A stretch of DNA of 64,000 bases from Rodentibacter abscessus (GCF_047160095.1 NZ_AP038785.1:1426001-1490000); one strand, 5' to 3'. Numbered from the stretch's first letter, positions 33,770 to 43,071 are shown. A program made the numbers and translations. The notes: generated by a model from the sequence alone, not told the origin.

Positions 33770-35779
33770 GTGAGTAAAAGAAAAAACATCGCTTTAACAC
33801 TTGCTGCTATCCTTGTTGCCATTGGCGGGGTTGCGCAAATTTATACGAATCATAAAGTGGATCAGTTATTACAAAAATTCCCTTACTCATTAGGTAACCA
33901 AGCAATATTGAATATTACGGAGAACAACAAAAATTTTTTAACCCGTGAGCTAACATTCAGCGTGCAAGATAATGAATCGCAAAGCACTGAGGTTATTTCA
34001 ACCAAATTGACAACGCTGCCTTTTTTTATTACCGCAGAGTCAAAATTATCCGATCGATTCGTCCGTCAACTGAATAAAACCTTAAATATTACGATTGACA
34101 AAAATACCATCAATAGCAAGTTTTCTCCGGTAGGTGATTATTTACAATCCGATATTTTGACCGAGTTTCGCGACTTCGCCAATAAACCGCAGCAAATGTC
34201 TATCTTGTTAAATTTTCCAAACAATAAAGAAGTTGAATTAAAAACCGATTTAAGCGGATTTCACTACAATAACGACAGTAAATTAGAAAAAGTGAAAGGC
34301 AAGGTTCGTCTTATCCCTATCGGGCATAACCAATACGACCTAACAAATATTGAATTAACCGCTGAAAATGCCGAATTGGCATTATTAAATGGTGAAAATA
34401 CCCATCTTCAATTAAAAAATGCGACCTATAGGTTCAATTCTAAACACAATGAAGCTACGACAAAACGTGATTTAACAACAAAATTCAGTAGCGATATTCT
34501 ACGTATTTCTAACAAAAATCGAACAACCAAAGAAGCTCAAACTACTTTTGGCGGTTTAAATATCACCCTAAATCAACAAGGCGTACCAAGTGCGGTCAAT
34601 TTTTACAACGAATTTAAAAAACTCGATGTCAATAATCAAAGTATTAAAGACAGTGTAGATTTGCTCACCGCCATACTGACCCAAAATGATCATTTTGACG
34701 GCAAACTCTCTGTCATTTCAGTCAATGCACCGAAAAATCAAAAACCTTATTTCAATCTGAAAAATAGTGAAATGACATTGAAATTGGCAAATACCGATCT
34801 TTCCAAAGCCAACATTCATTTTCAATTAAATGTCGAAAGTGTAAAACAAACACCGAAAGATGAAGCTCAAAAATGGGAAGCGAAAAAAGGAAGATTGGCT
34901 ATTCAGTTGAAAGAATATAATCTTGCCAACGAATTAGCCTTTGTTCCTTTCTTTTTAGAGACGTTAACAGTTAAAGAACCACCTATAAAGGATAATAAAG
35001 ATTTCCTTAATTTAAAGGAAAAATGGGCAAAAGAATTTACGGGAAGTACAAGTATTGATTTCTCACTTGAGTCGCTTAATTTAGCGGCATTTACAATCAA
35101 TCAGCTTACATTCAGCAATCAAAACGAATCATTGGAAAATGATCAATATAATGAGAATATTGCACTCAATGCGAAAAAAATTGCAGTACCTGAATATCAA
35201 ACACAATTTGAAAAATTGGCAATTTCTATTCCATTGAAGGGAAATAATCGTCAATCTTCGTTATCTTCTACTTTTTGCTCCGGCTACTACCGAGAGCTTT
35301 GTTATACCTACTTAACGAAAAAAACACAAGATAAGTATCTCGCAAATGAATGGAAAGATTTAGATCTCGCTGTTGATAACGCAACCTTAGCTTTTGATTT
35401 AAATACTTTTCCCGAAACAAAGGGCTATCCAATTAAATTTGCAGTCAATACCATTATTAATAAAACAAATAGACAAGAGTCATCTCCCTTACTACAAAAT
35501 ACCGAAGGAACGCTCAATATAACGCTTAATAAAAAATTATTTGATGAAACAGATGAAAAAACAGCAAAAATTAAAAAATCCGGTAAGTTTTGGCCGTTTC
35601 TAAAAGACAACTTCAAGACACAACTACTTCCGATATTGATTGAAGAAAATGATAATTACGTGCTGAAAATCGAAAAAAATGAAAACACTTATCTCATTAA
35701 CGGAAAAACACCCGAAGATATTCAGCAGGAAATCCTAATGGATAAAGAAAATGAACCGCAAATGGAAACCTTAGAATAA
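33770..35779 (+). CDS. YdgA-family (DUF945) protein
   Basis: A 669-residue protein with one N-terminal hydrophobic signal or anchor segment (about 7-25, IALTLAAILVAIGGVAQIY), then a long hydrophilic body rich in Asn, Lys and Thr with beta-type repeats. This is the DUF945/YdgA family of inner-membrane-anchored periplasmic proteins; the function is not established. The start is GTG at 33770, with GGAGA seven bases upstream. The 3' end (from 35421) is duplicated in tandem downstream. It is longer than E. coli YdgA (502). Confidence 0.85.
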   Translation: MSKRKNIALTLAAILVAIGGVAQIYTNHKVDQLLQKFPYSLGNQAILNITENNKNFLTRELTFSVQDNESQSTEVISTKLTTLPFFITAESKLSDRFVRQLNKTLNITIDKNTINSKFSPVGDYLQSDILTEFRDFANKPQQMSILLNFPNNKEVELKTDLSGFHYNNDSKLEKVKGKVRLIPIGHNQYDLTNIELTAENAELALLNGENTHLQLKNATYRFNSKHNEATTKRDLTTKFSSDILRISNKNRTTKEAQTTFGGLNITLNQQGVPSAVNFYNEFKKLDVNNQSIKDSVDLLTAILTQNDHFDGKLSVISVNAPKNQKPYFNLKNSEMTLKLANTDLSKANIHFQLNVESVKQTPKDEAQKWEAKKGRLAIQLKEYNLANELAFVPFFLETLTVKEPPIKDNKDFLNLKEKWAKEFTGSTSIDFSLESLNLAAFTINQLTFSNQNESLENDQYNENIALNAKKIAVPEYQTQFEKLAISIPLKGNNRQSSLSSTFCSGYYRELCYTYLTKKTQDKYLANEWKDLDLAVDNATLAFDLNTFPETKGYPIKFAVNTIINKTNRQESSPLLQNTEGTLNITLNKKLFDETDEKTAKIKKSGKFWPFLKDNFKTQLLPILIEENDNYVLKIEKNENTYLINGKTPEDIQQEILMDKENEPQMETLE

Positions 35780-35785
35780 ACCCTG

Positions 35786-35815
35786 ACACCCGCCAATTTG
35801 CGGGTGTTTTCTTTC
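35786..35815 (+). terminator. Terminator of the YdgA-family gene
   Basis: ACACCCGC (35786-35793) and GCGGGTGT (35800-35807) form a GC-rich 8-bp stem followed by TTTCTTT, directly after the stop. Confidence 0.9.
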
Positions 35816-35857
35816 GGAGAGCATCGTAATTATGTGGCACTTGCACAACCATCGTAG

Positions 35858-36214
35858 GGCTATCCAATTAAATTTGCAGTCAATACCATTATTAATAAAA
35901 CAAATAGACAAGAGTCATCTCCTTTACTACAAAATACCGAAGGAACGCTCAATATAACGCTTAATAAAAAATTATTTGATGAAACAGATGAAAAAACAGC
36001 AAAAATTAAAAAATCCGGTAAGTTTTGGCCGTTTCTAAAAGACAACTTCAAGACACAACTACTTCCGATATTGATTGAAGAAAATGATAATTACGTGCTG
36101 AAAATCGAAAAAAATGAAAACACTTATCTCATTAACGGAAAAACACCCGAAGATATTCAGCAGGAAATCCTAATGGATAAAGAAAATGAACCGCAAATGG
36201 AAACCTTAGAATAA
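35858..36214 (+). pseudogene. Duplicated C-terminal fragment of the YdgA-family protein
   Basis: The tandem copy encodes the last ~119 residues in frame to the stop at 36212-36214 but has lost the start, signal segment and most of the body, and the terminator of the first copy lies just upstream. It is presumably not expressed. Confidence 0.9.
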
Positions 36215-36220
36215 ACCCTG

Positions 36221-36250
36221 ACACCCGCCAATTTGCGGGTGTTTTCTTTC
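36221..36250 (+). terminator. Duplicated terminator
   Basis: Second copy of the ACACCCGC/GCGGGTGT hairpin, 435 bp after the first. It is a by-product of the tandem duplication. Confidence 0.85.
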
Positions 36251-36260
36251 GGAGAACATC

Positions 36261-36411
36261 ATAATTATGTAGCACTTGCACAACCATCGTAGGGTACTAA
36301 CGCACCGATAGAGGGTTTAATAATGAAATGGTGCGTTACGCAAAGCTTAACGCACCCTACACCTGATAGGTATTGGATATAAAATTCTCTTTGTGCAACT
36401 GCTACTATCGT
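36261..36411. repeat. GTAGGGTG-family repeat element
   Basis: The left end ATAATTATGTAGCACTTGCA and right end CTTTGTGCAACTGCTACTAT enclose a palindrome whose left arm is shortened (GTAGGGTACTAACGCACC) and right arm intact (CACCCTAC at about 36353-36360). The left end is also present in the upstream duplication unit. It fills most of the gap before trhP. Confidence 0.85.
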
Positions 36412-36534
36412 AAAAAACAGTCCAAAATCTTACCGCACTTTTCCTTTACAAATAATGAAATCAGCCTACAATACGTAGCCCTTAACACCGCTTGCCTGCC
36501 GGCAAGCTCCTGACTTGAAATCAGATAAGAGAAG

Positions 36535-37917
36535 ATGATGACAACCCAATTTAAACCAGAATTACTTTCCCCTGCCGGGTCTTTAAAAAATATGCGCTAT
36601 GCTTTTGCCTATGGTGCAGATGCCGTCTATGCCGGTCAACCCCGTTATAGCTTGCGGGTACGCAATAATGAATTTAACCACGCCAATTTAAAAATCGGCA
36701 TTGATGAAGCGCACGCACTCGGTAAAAAATTCTATGTTGTAGTGAATATTGCGCCGCACAATTCTAAGCTAAAAACCTTTATTAAAGATTTACAACCTGT
36801 AATTGATATGGGGCCGGATGCGCTTATTATGTCCGATCCCGGATTAATTATGTTGGTGCGTGAACATTTTCCGAATATTGATATTCATCTTTCAGTACAG
36901 GCCAATGCGGTAAACTGGGCAACGGTGAAATTTTGGAAACAAATGGGCTTGACCCGCGTTATCTTATCCCGAGAACTTTCTTTAGAAGAGATTGCTGAAA
37001 TCCGCCGACAAGTGCCTGATATTGAATTAGAAATTTTCGTTCACGGCGCATTATGTATGGCTTATTCCGGTCGTTGTCTGCTTTCCGGTTATATTAATAA
37101 ACGCGATCCAAACCAAGGCACTTGTACCAATGCTTGTCGTTGGGAATATAAGATGGAAGAAGGCACAACGGACGAAGTAGGAAACATCATACCTAAAATC
37201 GACCCAGCACAACAAATTGAAGTAAAAAACGTTGCACCGACACTAGGCGAAGGCAATGCAACAGACAAAGTTTTCCTTTATACCGAATCACAAAAGCCTG
37301 ATGAACAAATGACTACATTTGAAGATGAACACGGTACCTACTTTATGAACTCAAAAGATCTACGTGCCGTACAACACGTGGAAAAACTAACCGCACTTGG
37401 CGTGCATTCTTTAAAAATCGAAGGCCGAACCAAGTCTTTCTATTACTGCGCACGTACCGCTCAAGTATATCGTAAAGCCATTAATGATGCGGCAGCGGGT
37501 AAACCATTTGATGAAAGCCTGATGGATACCTTGGAATCACTGGCTCATCGAGGTTATACGGAAGGTTTTTTGCGCCGTCATACCCACGATGAATATCAAA
37601 ACTACGAATATGGGTACTCCATTTCAGATCGTCAACAATTTGTCGGAGAGTTTACCGGCAAACGAAATGGGCAAGGTATGGCGGAAGTCGCTGTAAAAAA
37701 TAAATTCTTATTGGGTGATGAAGTAGAAATGATGACCCCACAAGGTAACATCAATTTCAAAATTGAGAAAATGCTGAATCGTAAAAACGAGAACGTAGAA
37801 GCAGCGTTAGGCGATGGACATTTTGTTTTCTTGGATGTGCCTGAAGAGATTAATTTGGAGTATGCACTCTTAATGCGGAATTTAGTGAACACAAATACCC
37901 GTAATCCTCACAATTAA
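36535..37917 (+). CDS. trhP: tRNA 5-hydroxyuridine modification protein TrhP (YegQ, peptidase U32)
   Basis: Takes part in prephenate-dependent formation of 5-hydroxyuridine at position 34 of tRNAs. The 460 residues are very similar to E. coli YegQ throughout, including ELLSPAGSLKNMRYAFAYGA at the start and the cysteine-rich block GALCMAYSGRCLLSGY with later CTNACRW that could hold a metal cluster. Two consecutive ATG codons (36535, 36538) are possible starts. A strong terminator follows within 125 bases. Confidence 0.95.
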   Translation: MMTTQFKPELLSPAGSLKNMRYAFAYGADAVYAGQPRYSLRVRNNEFNHANLKIGIDEAHALGKKFYVVVNIAPHNSKLKTFIKDLQPVIDMGPDALIMSDPGLIMLVREHFPNIDIHLSVQANAVNWATVKFWKQMGLTRVILSRELSLEEIAEIRRQVPDIELEIFVHGALCMAYSGRCLLSGYINKRDPNQGTCTNACRWEYKMEEGTTDEVGNIIPKIDPAQQIEVKNVAPTLGEGNATDKVFLYTESQKPDEQMTTFEDEHGTYFMNSKDLRAVQHVEKLTALGVHSLKIEGRTKSFYYCARTAQVYRKAINDAAAGKPFDESLMDTLESLAHRGYTEGFLRRHTHDEYQNYEYGYSISDRQQFVGEFTGKRNGQGMAEVAVKNKFLLGDEVEMMTPQGNINFKIEKMLNRKNENVEAALGDGHFVFLDVPEEINLEYALLMRNLVNTNTRNPHN

Positions 37918-38016
37918 TTGTTAAAAAAATGTTGCATTTATTTTAAAAGTTACTATAATAAACTCCATACCTGATTTGTTAATTCAACAACTCATAGTAT
38001 GACTCCAAATATTTTT

Positions 38017-38047
38017 GCCCTTTCAGCTTTTGAAAGGGCTTTTTTTA
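38017..38047 (+). terminator. Terminator of trhP
   Basis: GCCCTTTCA (38017-38025) and TGAAAGGGC (38031-38039) with loop GCTTT are followed by eight Ts. It is a textbook Rho-independent terminator. Confidence 0.92.
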
Positions 38048-38051
38048 ACTT

Positions 38052-38076
38052 AAAAAAGCACCTTTTAGGTGCTTTT
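38052..38076 (-). terminator. Terminator of the Dcu transporter gene
   Basis: AAAAGCACCT and AGGTGCTTTT pair around a 3-base loop. Read on the minus strand a T-run follows. It lies 15 bases after the stop of the minus-strand gene. Confidence 0.88.
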
Positions 38077-38090
38077 CTAGTCAAGAAATC

Positions 38091-39422
38091 TTAGCGGATA
38101 ATTAATTCGGCTATCGCTACCCCAACCAAACAGGCAACAACCACACCGATTAAGCCTGGGATCATAAAACTATGGTTAAAATAGTATTTGCCGATTTTGG
38201 TCGTGCCGGTTACATCAAAGTTCACCGTGGCAATATCGGACGGATAGTTTGGAATAAAGAAATAGGCATAAGTTGCCGGCATTAAGCCGATTAATAATGG
38301 TGCGGGTAATCCTAAACCAATACCAACCGGAACCATCATTACAGCGGTAGCCGCTTGGCTATTAATCACAACCGAAACCGCAAATAAAGCAAGTGCAAAT
38401 GTCCAAGGATAGGATTCAACCATTGAAGTGACGGCCGCTTTAAATTCCGGCATTGCATATTGGAAATAAGTATCACTCATCCAGGCAATCCCAAAAATAG
38501 CCAATCCTGCAACCATACCGGATTTAAACACAACACCATTTGGTACGATTTGCGGGTTCACTTTACACACTAATAAAATAATACCGCCAAAACAAAGCAT
38601 TACCATTTGGATCACAACCCCCATCGAAATAGGTTTTGCGCTACCAATCGTACGAATTTCAGGAATCATTGCAACGGCAACAATAAACACCAAAGATAAA
38701 AGGAACAAATAAACCGAATACTTCGCCGCTTTTGGTAATTCATCATCAAGTAGCGTATTTGTCGTATTCAAGATACGTTCACGCCAAATAGGATCTTGTA
38801 AACGACGTTGATATTCAGGATCATCTTCTAACTCTTTACCACGTTTTAAGCTATAAAGCGACATCATAATTGTTCCCAATAGAGTAGCCGGCACGGTTAC
38901 CGCCATAATTTGCAATAACGAGATATGTTCAAAGCCCGGTAATTTTGCGATTGCACCTAGATAGTAAACTAATACCGCAGAAACGGGGCTCGCCGTTAAT
39001 GCTAATTGAGAAGCAATAGAAGCAACCGCCATCGGACGTTCCGGACGAATGTTATTCTTTAAAGCAACATCGCCAATAATCGGCATAATAGAATAAACCG
39101 CATGCCCTGTACCAAGCATAATCGTCATTGTATAGGTCACTAAAGGACCTAAAAAAGTAACGCGTTTAGGATTGCTCCGTAAAATGCGTTCTGCAATTTG
39201 CAGCATAAATTTAAGACCGCCTGCCGCTTCTAATACCGATGCGCAAGTCACAACGGCAAGAATAATCAATATAACATCAACCGGAGGTTTGCCTATCGGC
39301 ATACGAAGTACAAACACCTCGATCGCCAATCCAATACCGGATACGACAGCAAGTCCTATCCCACCAAACCGGCTTCCTAGGTAAAGCATCAATAATAAGA
39401 ACAAAAATTCTAAATAAAGCAT
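38091..39422 (-). CDS. dcuB: Anaerobic C4-dicarboxylate transporter, Dcu family
   Basis: Inner-membrane exchanger for fumarate, succinate, malate and aspartate used in anaerobic respiration. The 443 residues have about ten or more hydrophobic segments; blocks such as IGKPPVDVILIILAV and KNNIRPERPMA match E. coli DcuA/DcuB, and the C-terminal block PNYPSDIATVNFD matches DcuB. DcuA cannot be fully excluded. An FNR-like half-site (GATCAA, ending at 39537) lies upstream, consistent with anaerobic use alongside nrf and grcA. Confidence 0.87.
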   Translation of the reverse strand: MLYLEFLFLLLMLYLGSRFGGIGLAVVSGIGLAIEVFVLRMPIGKPPVDVILIILAVVTCASVLEAAGGLKFMLQIAERILRSNPKRVTFLGPLVTYTMTIMLGTGHAVYSIMPIIGDVALKNNIRPERPMAVASIASQLALTASPVSAVLVYYLGAIAKLPGFEHISLLQIMAVTVPATLLGTIMMSLYSLKRGKELEDDPEYQRRLQDPIWRERILNTTNTLLDDELPKAAKYSVYLFLLSLVFIVAVAMIPEIRTIGSAKPISMGVVIQMVMLCFGGIILLVCKVNPQIVPNGVVFKSGMVAGLAIFGIAWMSDTYFQYAMPEFKAAVTSMVESYPWTFALALFAVSVVINSQAATAVMMVPVGIGLGLPAPLLIGLMPATYAYFFIPNYPSDIATVNFDVTGTTKIGKYYFNHSFMIPGLIGVVVACLVGVAIAELIIR

Positions 39423-39523
39423 ATAAATATTCCAAAAAAGTAAAAGAATAGGGGGAAATCATACTACTTTTGAAGTATAACGCTATAAGGAAATAAGCTT
39501 TTTTTAAATAATTTTACAAAAAA

Positions 39524-39537
39524 GTAATTTAGATCAA
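39524..39537. promoter_or_regulatory. Weak FNR-like site upstream of the Dcu gene
   Basis: GTAATTTAGATCAA keeps one good half-site (ATCAA) and a poor one. It lies about 100 bases upstream of the ATG. Suggestive only. Confidence 0.3.
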
Positions 39538-39584
39538 TTTTTCAAAAAAAGAGAAAAGTGCGGTCGTTTTTGGGGAGGTTTTTA

Positions 39585-39622
39585 AACAAAAAAATTAGGC
39601 GACTCTGAAAGTCGCCTAATTT
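39585..39622 (-). terminator. Terminator of acpP
   Basis: AAATTAGGCGACT (39592-39604) and AGTCGCCTAATTT (39610-39622) form a perfect 13-bp stem with loop CTGAA. On the minus strand it is followed by TTTTGTTT. It ends the fab cluster transcript. Confidence 0.95.
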
Positions 39623-39626
39623 GAAA

Positions 39627-39857
39627 TTATTGATTATTTTGCACGTAATCAATCGCAGATTGAACAGTTGTGATTTTCTCAGCTTCTTCATCCGGAATTT
39701 CGATATCAAATTCTTCTTCTAAAGCCATCACCAACTCAACAGTGTCTAAAGAATCCGCACCTAAATCTTCAACAAAAGAAGCTTCAGATTTCACATCTTC
39801 TTCTTTAACACCTAATTGTTCAACGATGATTTTTTTTACGCGTTCTTCAATACTCAT
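39627..39857 (-). CDS. acpP: Acyl carrier protein
   Basis: Small acidic carrier of fatty acyl chains, 76 residues. The phosphopantetheine attachment serine is Ser36 in GADSLDTV. It is nearly identical to E. coli ACP. It is the last gene of the fab cluster on the minus strand, separated from fabG by an unusual 260-bp gap with an inverted repeat, so it probably also has its own promoter. A very strong terminator follows its stop. Confidence 0.98.
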   Translation of the reverse strand: MSIEERVKKIIVEQLGVKEEDVKSEASFVEDLGADSLDTVELVMALEEEFDIEIPDEEAEKITTVQSAIDYVQNNQ

Positions 39858-40118
39858 TTGTTTTTCCTATTGTTGTTTTAACTCATTTCTGAGTGGTTAG
39901 TGTATGAATTTCCGATAACCTTGCAACCGTTTCCTGAGTGGTCGCACCACGAAGGGACAAGCAAAAATACATACAAAGAAAATAGTTACATACCTTTGCA
40001 TACGCTTAAGACGTAACCAAATTATGTTGCGGAGCAGATTTTAGCATTATCTAAAATCTTTGGCTATGATTTTATCAAGGAAAATCTGCTCGTTTAAAGT
40101 AGCTGTTCTTTCAAAGAA
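39858..40118 (-). promoter_or_regulatory. 261-bp fabG-acpP spacer with long inverted repeat
   Basis: There is no gene. GAGCAGATTTT (about 40035) and AAAATCTGCTC (about 40082) are inverted around a ~36-base AT-rich centre holding several TATAAT-like hexamers on the minus strand (for example GATAAT and TAAAAT). Another hairpin, GTTCTTT/AAAGAAC, overlaps the fabG stop. The arrangement suggests an acpP promoter with a structured leader or partial attenuation of fabG read-through. Confidence 0.45.
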
Positions 40119-40844
40119 CTAGCTCATATATAAGCCGCCATTTACGTGTAATGTCGTACCTGTAATATAAGCCGCATCATCGGATGCTAAAAACGCCACC
40201 GCTTTCGCAATATCTTTCGCTTCTCCTAAACGCCCTGCCGGTACATTAGAAAGGATCCCTGCTTTTTGCTCATCAGTCAGCACATCCGTCATATCTGTTG
40301 CAATAAATCCCGGCGCAACCACATTTACCGTGATGCCTCGTGCAGCCACTTCTTTTGCTAAAGATTTAGAAAAACCGATGACTCCCGCTTTTGCCGCACA
40401 ATAGTTGGTTTGCCCCGGATTACCACTGGAACCGACCACAGAACCAATGGTAATAATTCGTCCGCCTTTTTTCATCATAGGACGTAACACCGCCTTTGAT
40501 AAACGGTAAACAGAGGTTAGATTGGTTTGCATAATATCAAACCAATCGCTTTCTTTCATTCGCATTAACAAACCATCACGGGTGATCCCTGCATTGTTGA
40601 CCAAAATATCCACATCGCCAAATTCCGCTTTAATTTGCGCTAACACGGCTTCAATAGAATCGCTTTCGGTTACGTTTAATACTAAACCTTTGCCTTTTTC
40701 TCCCAAATAAGCAGAAATCGTTTCCGCCCCTTTTTCAGAAGTCGCAGTGCCTATTACAAAAGCGCCTTTTGCAATCAATTCTTCCGCAATCGCACGGCCG
40801 ATACCACGCGTAGCGCCTGTTACTAAAGCAATTTTACCTTGCAT
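40119..40844 (-). CDS. fabG: 3-oxoacyl-ACP reductase FabG
   Basis: NADPH-dependent reduction of 3-ketoacyl-ACP in fatty acid elongation. The short-chain dehydrogenase motifs are VTGATRGIGRA (8-18), NNAG near 83, and the catalytic triad Ser135, Tyr148 and Lys152 (NYCAAK). The length of 241 aa is normal. It lies 22 bases after fabD. Confidence 0.97.
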   Translation of the reverse strand: MQGKIALVTGATRGIGRAIAEELIAKGAFVIGTATSEKGAETISAYLGEKGKGLVLNVTESDSIEAVLAQIKAEFGDVDILVNNAGITRDGLLMRMKESDWFDIMQTNLTSVYRLSKAVLRPMMKKGGRIITIGSVVGSSGNPGQTNYCAAKAGVIGFSKSLAKEVAARGITVNVVAPGFIATDMTDVLTDEQKAGILSNVPAGRLGEAKDIAKAVAFLASDDAAYITGTTLHVNGGLYMS

Positions 40845-40866
40845 TTTTCTCTCCTTTTTATGTTAA

Positions 40867-41805
40867 TTATGCTAATAATTCTTCTACGGCGTTAAGTGAT
40901 ATAACATCATTAATCGATGTAGCTTGTAAATCACCTACAATACGCTTGGTTAAACCGTTCAATACCTTACCCGGACCGACTTCTACCAACACCTGTACGC
41001 CATCTTGCGCCATTTTTTCTACGGTTTCAGTCCAGCGAACAGGGCTATAAAGCTGACGAACCAATGCAGAACGAACCGCTGCACTTTCCATTTCGATTTT
41101 AACATCCACATTGTTAATAACCGCTGTTATTGGCTTATTGAACGTAATACTATCTAAGGTTGCAGCCAATTCATCGGCTGCAGGTTTCATTAACGCACAA
41201 TGAGAAGGAACACTCACCGCAAGCGGTAACGCCCGTTTTGCACCGGCTTCTTTACATAATGCCGCCGCACGTTCTACTGCCGCTTTCGCACCGGCGATCA
41301 CCACTTGTCCCGGTGAGTTAAAATTCACCGCAGAAACCACTTCACCTTCTTCCGCTTTTTTGCATGCTTCAATAATCGCATCGTTATCTAAACCGATAAT
41401 CGCATACATTGCTCCCGCACCTTCAGGCACGGCTTGTTGCATTAATTTACCGCGTAATTCCACCAATTTAATGGCATCTTGGAAATCCAATACATCGGCA
41501 CATACCAAAGCGGAATATTCCCCCAAGCTATGTCCTGCCATCACTTCCGGTTTTAAGTGTGGATATTTTTCTTGCCATATACGATAAATTGCCACAGAAG
41601 CGGCTAAAAGTGCAGGTTGGGTTTGCCAAGTTTTATTTAGTTCTTCCGCCGGGCCTTGTTGCACCAAATTCCATAAATCGTATCCAAGTACATCAGAAGC
41701 CTGTTTAAACGTTTCAGTAACCACCGAATATTCACCGGCAAGCTCTGCAAGCATACCGACAGTTTGAGAGCCTTGTCCCGGAAAGACCATTGCGAATTTT
41801 TTCAT
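40867..41805 (-). CDS. fabD: Malonyl-CoA:ACP transacylase FabD
   Basis: Loads malonyl groups onto ACP. The nucleophile elbow GHSLGEYSA contains Ser93, and FPGQGSQ (8-14) is the N-terminal oxyanion-hole motif. It has 312 aa. In most relatives fabH-fabD-fabG-acpP are tightly packed; here about 300 bp with a hairpin and a mobile repeat separate fabH from fabD, so fabD may start a separate transcript. Confidence 0.97.
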   Translation of the reverse strand: MKKFAMVFPGQGSQTVGMLAELAGEYSVVTETFKQASDVLGYDLWNLVQQGPAEELNKTWQTQPALLAASVAIYRIWQEKYPHLKPEVMAGHSLGEYSALVCADVLDFQDAIKLVELRGKLMQQAVPEGAGAMYAIIGLDNDAIIEACKKAEEGEVVSAVNFNSPGQVVIAGAKAAVERAAALCKEAGAKRALPLAVSVPSHCALMKPAADELAATLDSITFNKPITAVINNVDVKIEMESAAVRSALVRQLYSPVRWTETVEKMAQDGVQVLVEVGPGKVLNGLTKRIVGDLQATSINDVISLNAVEELLA

Positions 41806-41883
41806 TGTATTTTCCTACTTTGTTTTAGCTTTAAATTGAAATCTTATCTGCCAATTAAACCAGAATATGGGCTGATGTTAAAC

Positions 41884-42033
41884 CGATATTATGTATCAGT
41901 CGCACAAAGAGAACTTTATATCCAAATATTTATTGGAGTAGGTGCATTGAGCTTTGATAATGATGCGTTACGACTTCGCCTAACGGTGCCCTACAATGAC
42001 CTATAATGATTTGTTCAACCGCTACATAATTAC
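41884..42033. repeat. GTAGGGTG-family repeat between fabH and fabD
   Basis: The left end GATATTATGTATCAGTCGCA and right end CAACCGCTACATAATTACG enclose a degenerate palindrome (GTAGGTGCATTGAG ... CGGTGCCCTAC). It lies inside what is normally a compact fatty acid operon. Confidence 0.82.
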
Positions 42034-42044
42034 GTTAAACACGA

Positions 42045-42071
42045 AAAGTGCGGTAAATTTGACCGCACTTT
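42045..42071 (-). terminator. Uptake-sequence hairpin after fabH
   Basis: AAAGTGCGGT (42045-42054) and ACCGCACTTT (42062-42071) form a 10-bp stem with loop AAATTTG. On the minus strand it follows the fabH stop by 30 bases and is trailed by TTCG, so the T-run is short and termination may be partial. Confidence 0.6.
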
Positions 42072-42101
42072 CTAAATATTCCTCTCATTCTAACAAATTA
42101 A

Positions 42102-43052
42102 TTAGAATCGAACTAACGCAGAGCCCCAAGTCCAACCACCGCCGAATGCTTCTAATAATAATAGCTGACCACGTTGGACACGCCCATCACGAACCGCTTC
42201 ATCTAATGCAACAGGCACTGTTGCAGCACTGGTATTTGCGTATTTATCTAAAGTTACCACGACCTGCGACATATCCATTTCAAGCTTTTTCGCCGTCGCA
42301 GTGATAATTCTTAAATTTGCTTGATGAGGAATAAGCCAGTCCAAATCTTTTTTCTCAAGATCATTTGCGACTAAAGTTTCTTCTACCACATTCGAAAGCT
42401 CACGAACTGCAAGCTTGAAAGTTTCATTACCTTGCATTTCAATATAACCGGATTTTTCAACACCTCGGTCAGGCTGCGACAAAACAAGTGTGTTGTGTTT
42501 ATCTGCCGAAGCATGTAAGTGGGTTGAAATGATACCTTCTTGTTCACTCTCTTCTAAAATGACTGCACCCGCACCATCGCCAAATAACACCAAGGTGCTA
42601 CGATCGGTTTCATCTAATTTACGGGAATTAAGATCAGAGCCAATCACTAAGGCTTTTTTTACTTTGCCGGTACGAATAAATTGATCCGCCACGCCTAAGG
42701 CATACACAAAACCGGTACAGGCTGCCGCTAAATCAAAGGAAATCGCATCTTCAATTTCTAGTAGACCTTGCACTTGGCAAGCGGCGCTCGGATAAGCGTG
42801 AGAATGACTTGTTGTTGCGACAAGAATGAGATCGATCTCTTGCGGATTAATCTGTGCCGCTTCAATCGCTTTTTTAGCCGCTTCAAAACCCATCGTTGCG
42901 ACAGTTTCATCTGCTGAGGCAATACGGCGTTCACGAATGCCGGAACGGGTTACAATCCATTCATCAGAGGTATCAACCATTCTTTCTAAATCCGCATTCG
43001 TACGGATATGGCTTGGTAAATAGCTACCGGTAGATAAAATTCTGCTGTTCAT
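42102..43052 (-). CDS. fabH: 3-oxoacyl-ACP synthase III FabH
   Basis: Starts fatty acid synthesis by condensing acetyl-CoA with malonyl-ACP. The catalytic residues are Cys112 (AAACTGF), His in PHQANLRI and Asn in KYANTSA. I chose the ATG at 43052 (316 aa, MNSRILSTGSYLPSH), which matches the family; two more residues are possible with the ATG at 43058. It follows plsX closely on the minus strand. Confidence 0.97.
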   Translation of the reverse strand: MNSRILSTGSYLPSHIRTNADLERMVDTSDEWIVTRSGIRERRIASADETVATMGFEAAKKAIEAAQINPQEIDLILVATTSHSHAYPSAACQVQGLLEIEDAISFDLAAACTGFVYALGVADQFIRTGKVKKALVIGSDLNSRKLDETDRSTLVLFGDGAGAVILEESEQEGIISTHLHASADKHNTLVLSQPDRGVEKSGYIEMQGNETFKLAVRELSNVVEETLVANDLEKKDLDWLIPHQANLRIITATAKKLEMDMSQVVVTLDKYANTSAATVPVALDEAVRDGRVQRGQLLLLEAFGGGWTWGSALVRF

Positions 43053-43071
43053 AATCAAATAAGTTAAATCA

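Larger units (their letters stand above)
35421..36290. repeat. 435-bp tandem duplication of the YdgA-family 3' end
   Basis: Bases 35421-35855 and 35856-36290 are nearly identical (about four substitutions seen, for example CTCCC/CTCCT). Each unit holds the last ~119 codons of the YdgA-family gene, its terminator and the left end of a GTAGGGTG repeat. The junction joins GTAGGG of that repeat to AAAGGGC of the gene, so AGGG microhomology probably mediated it. Confidence 0.95.
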
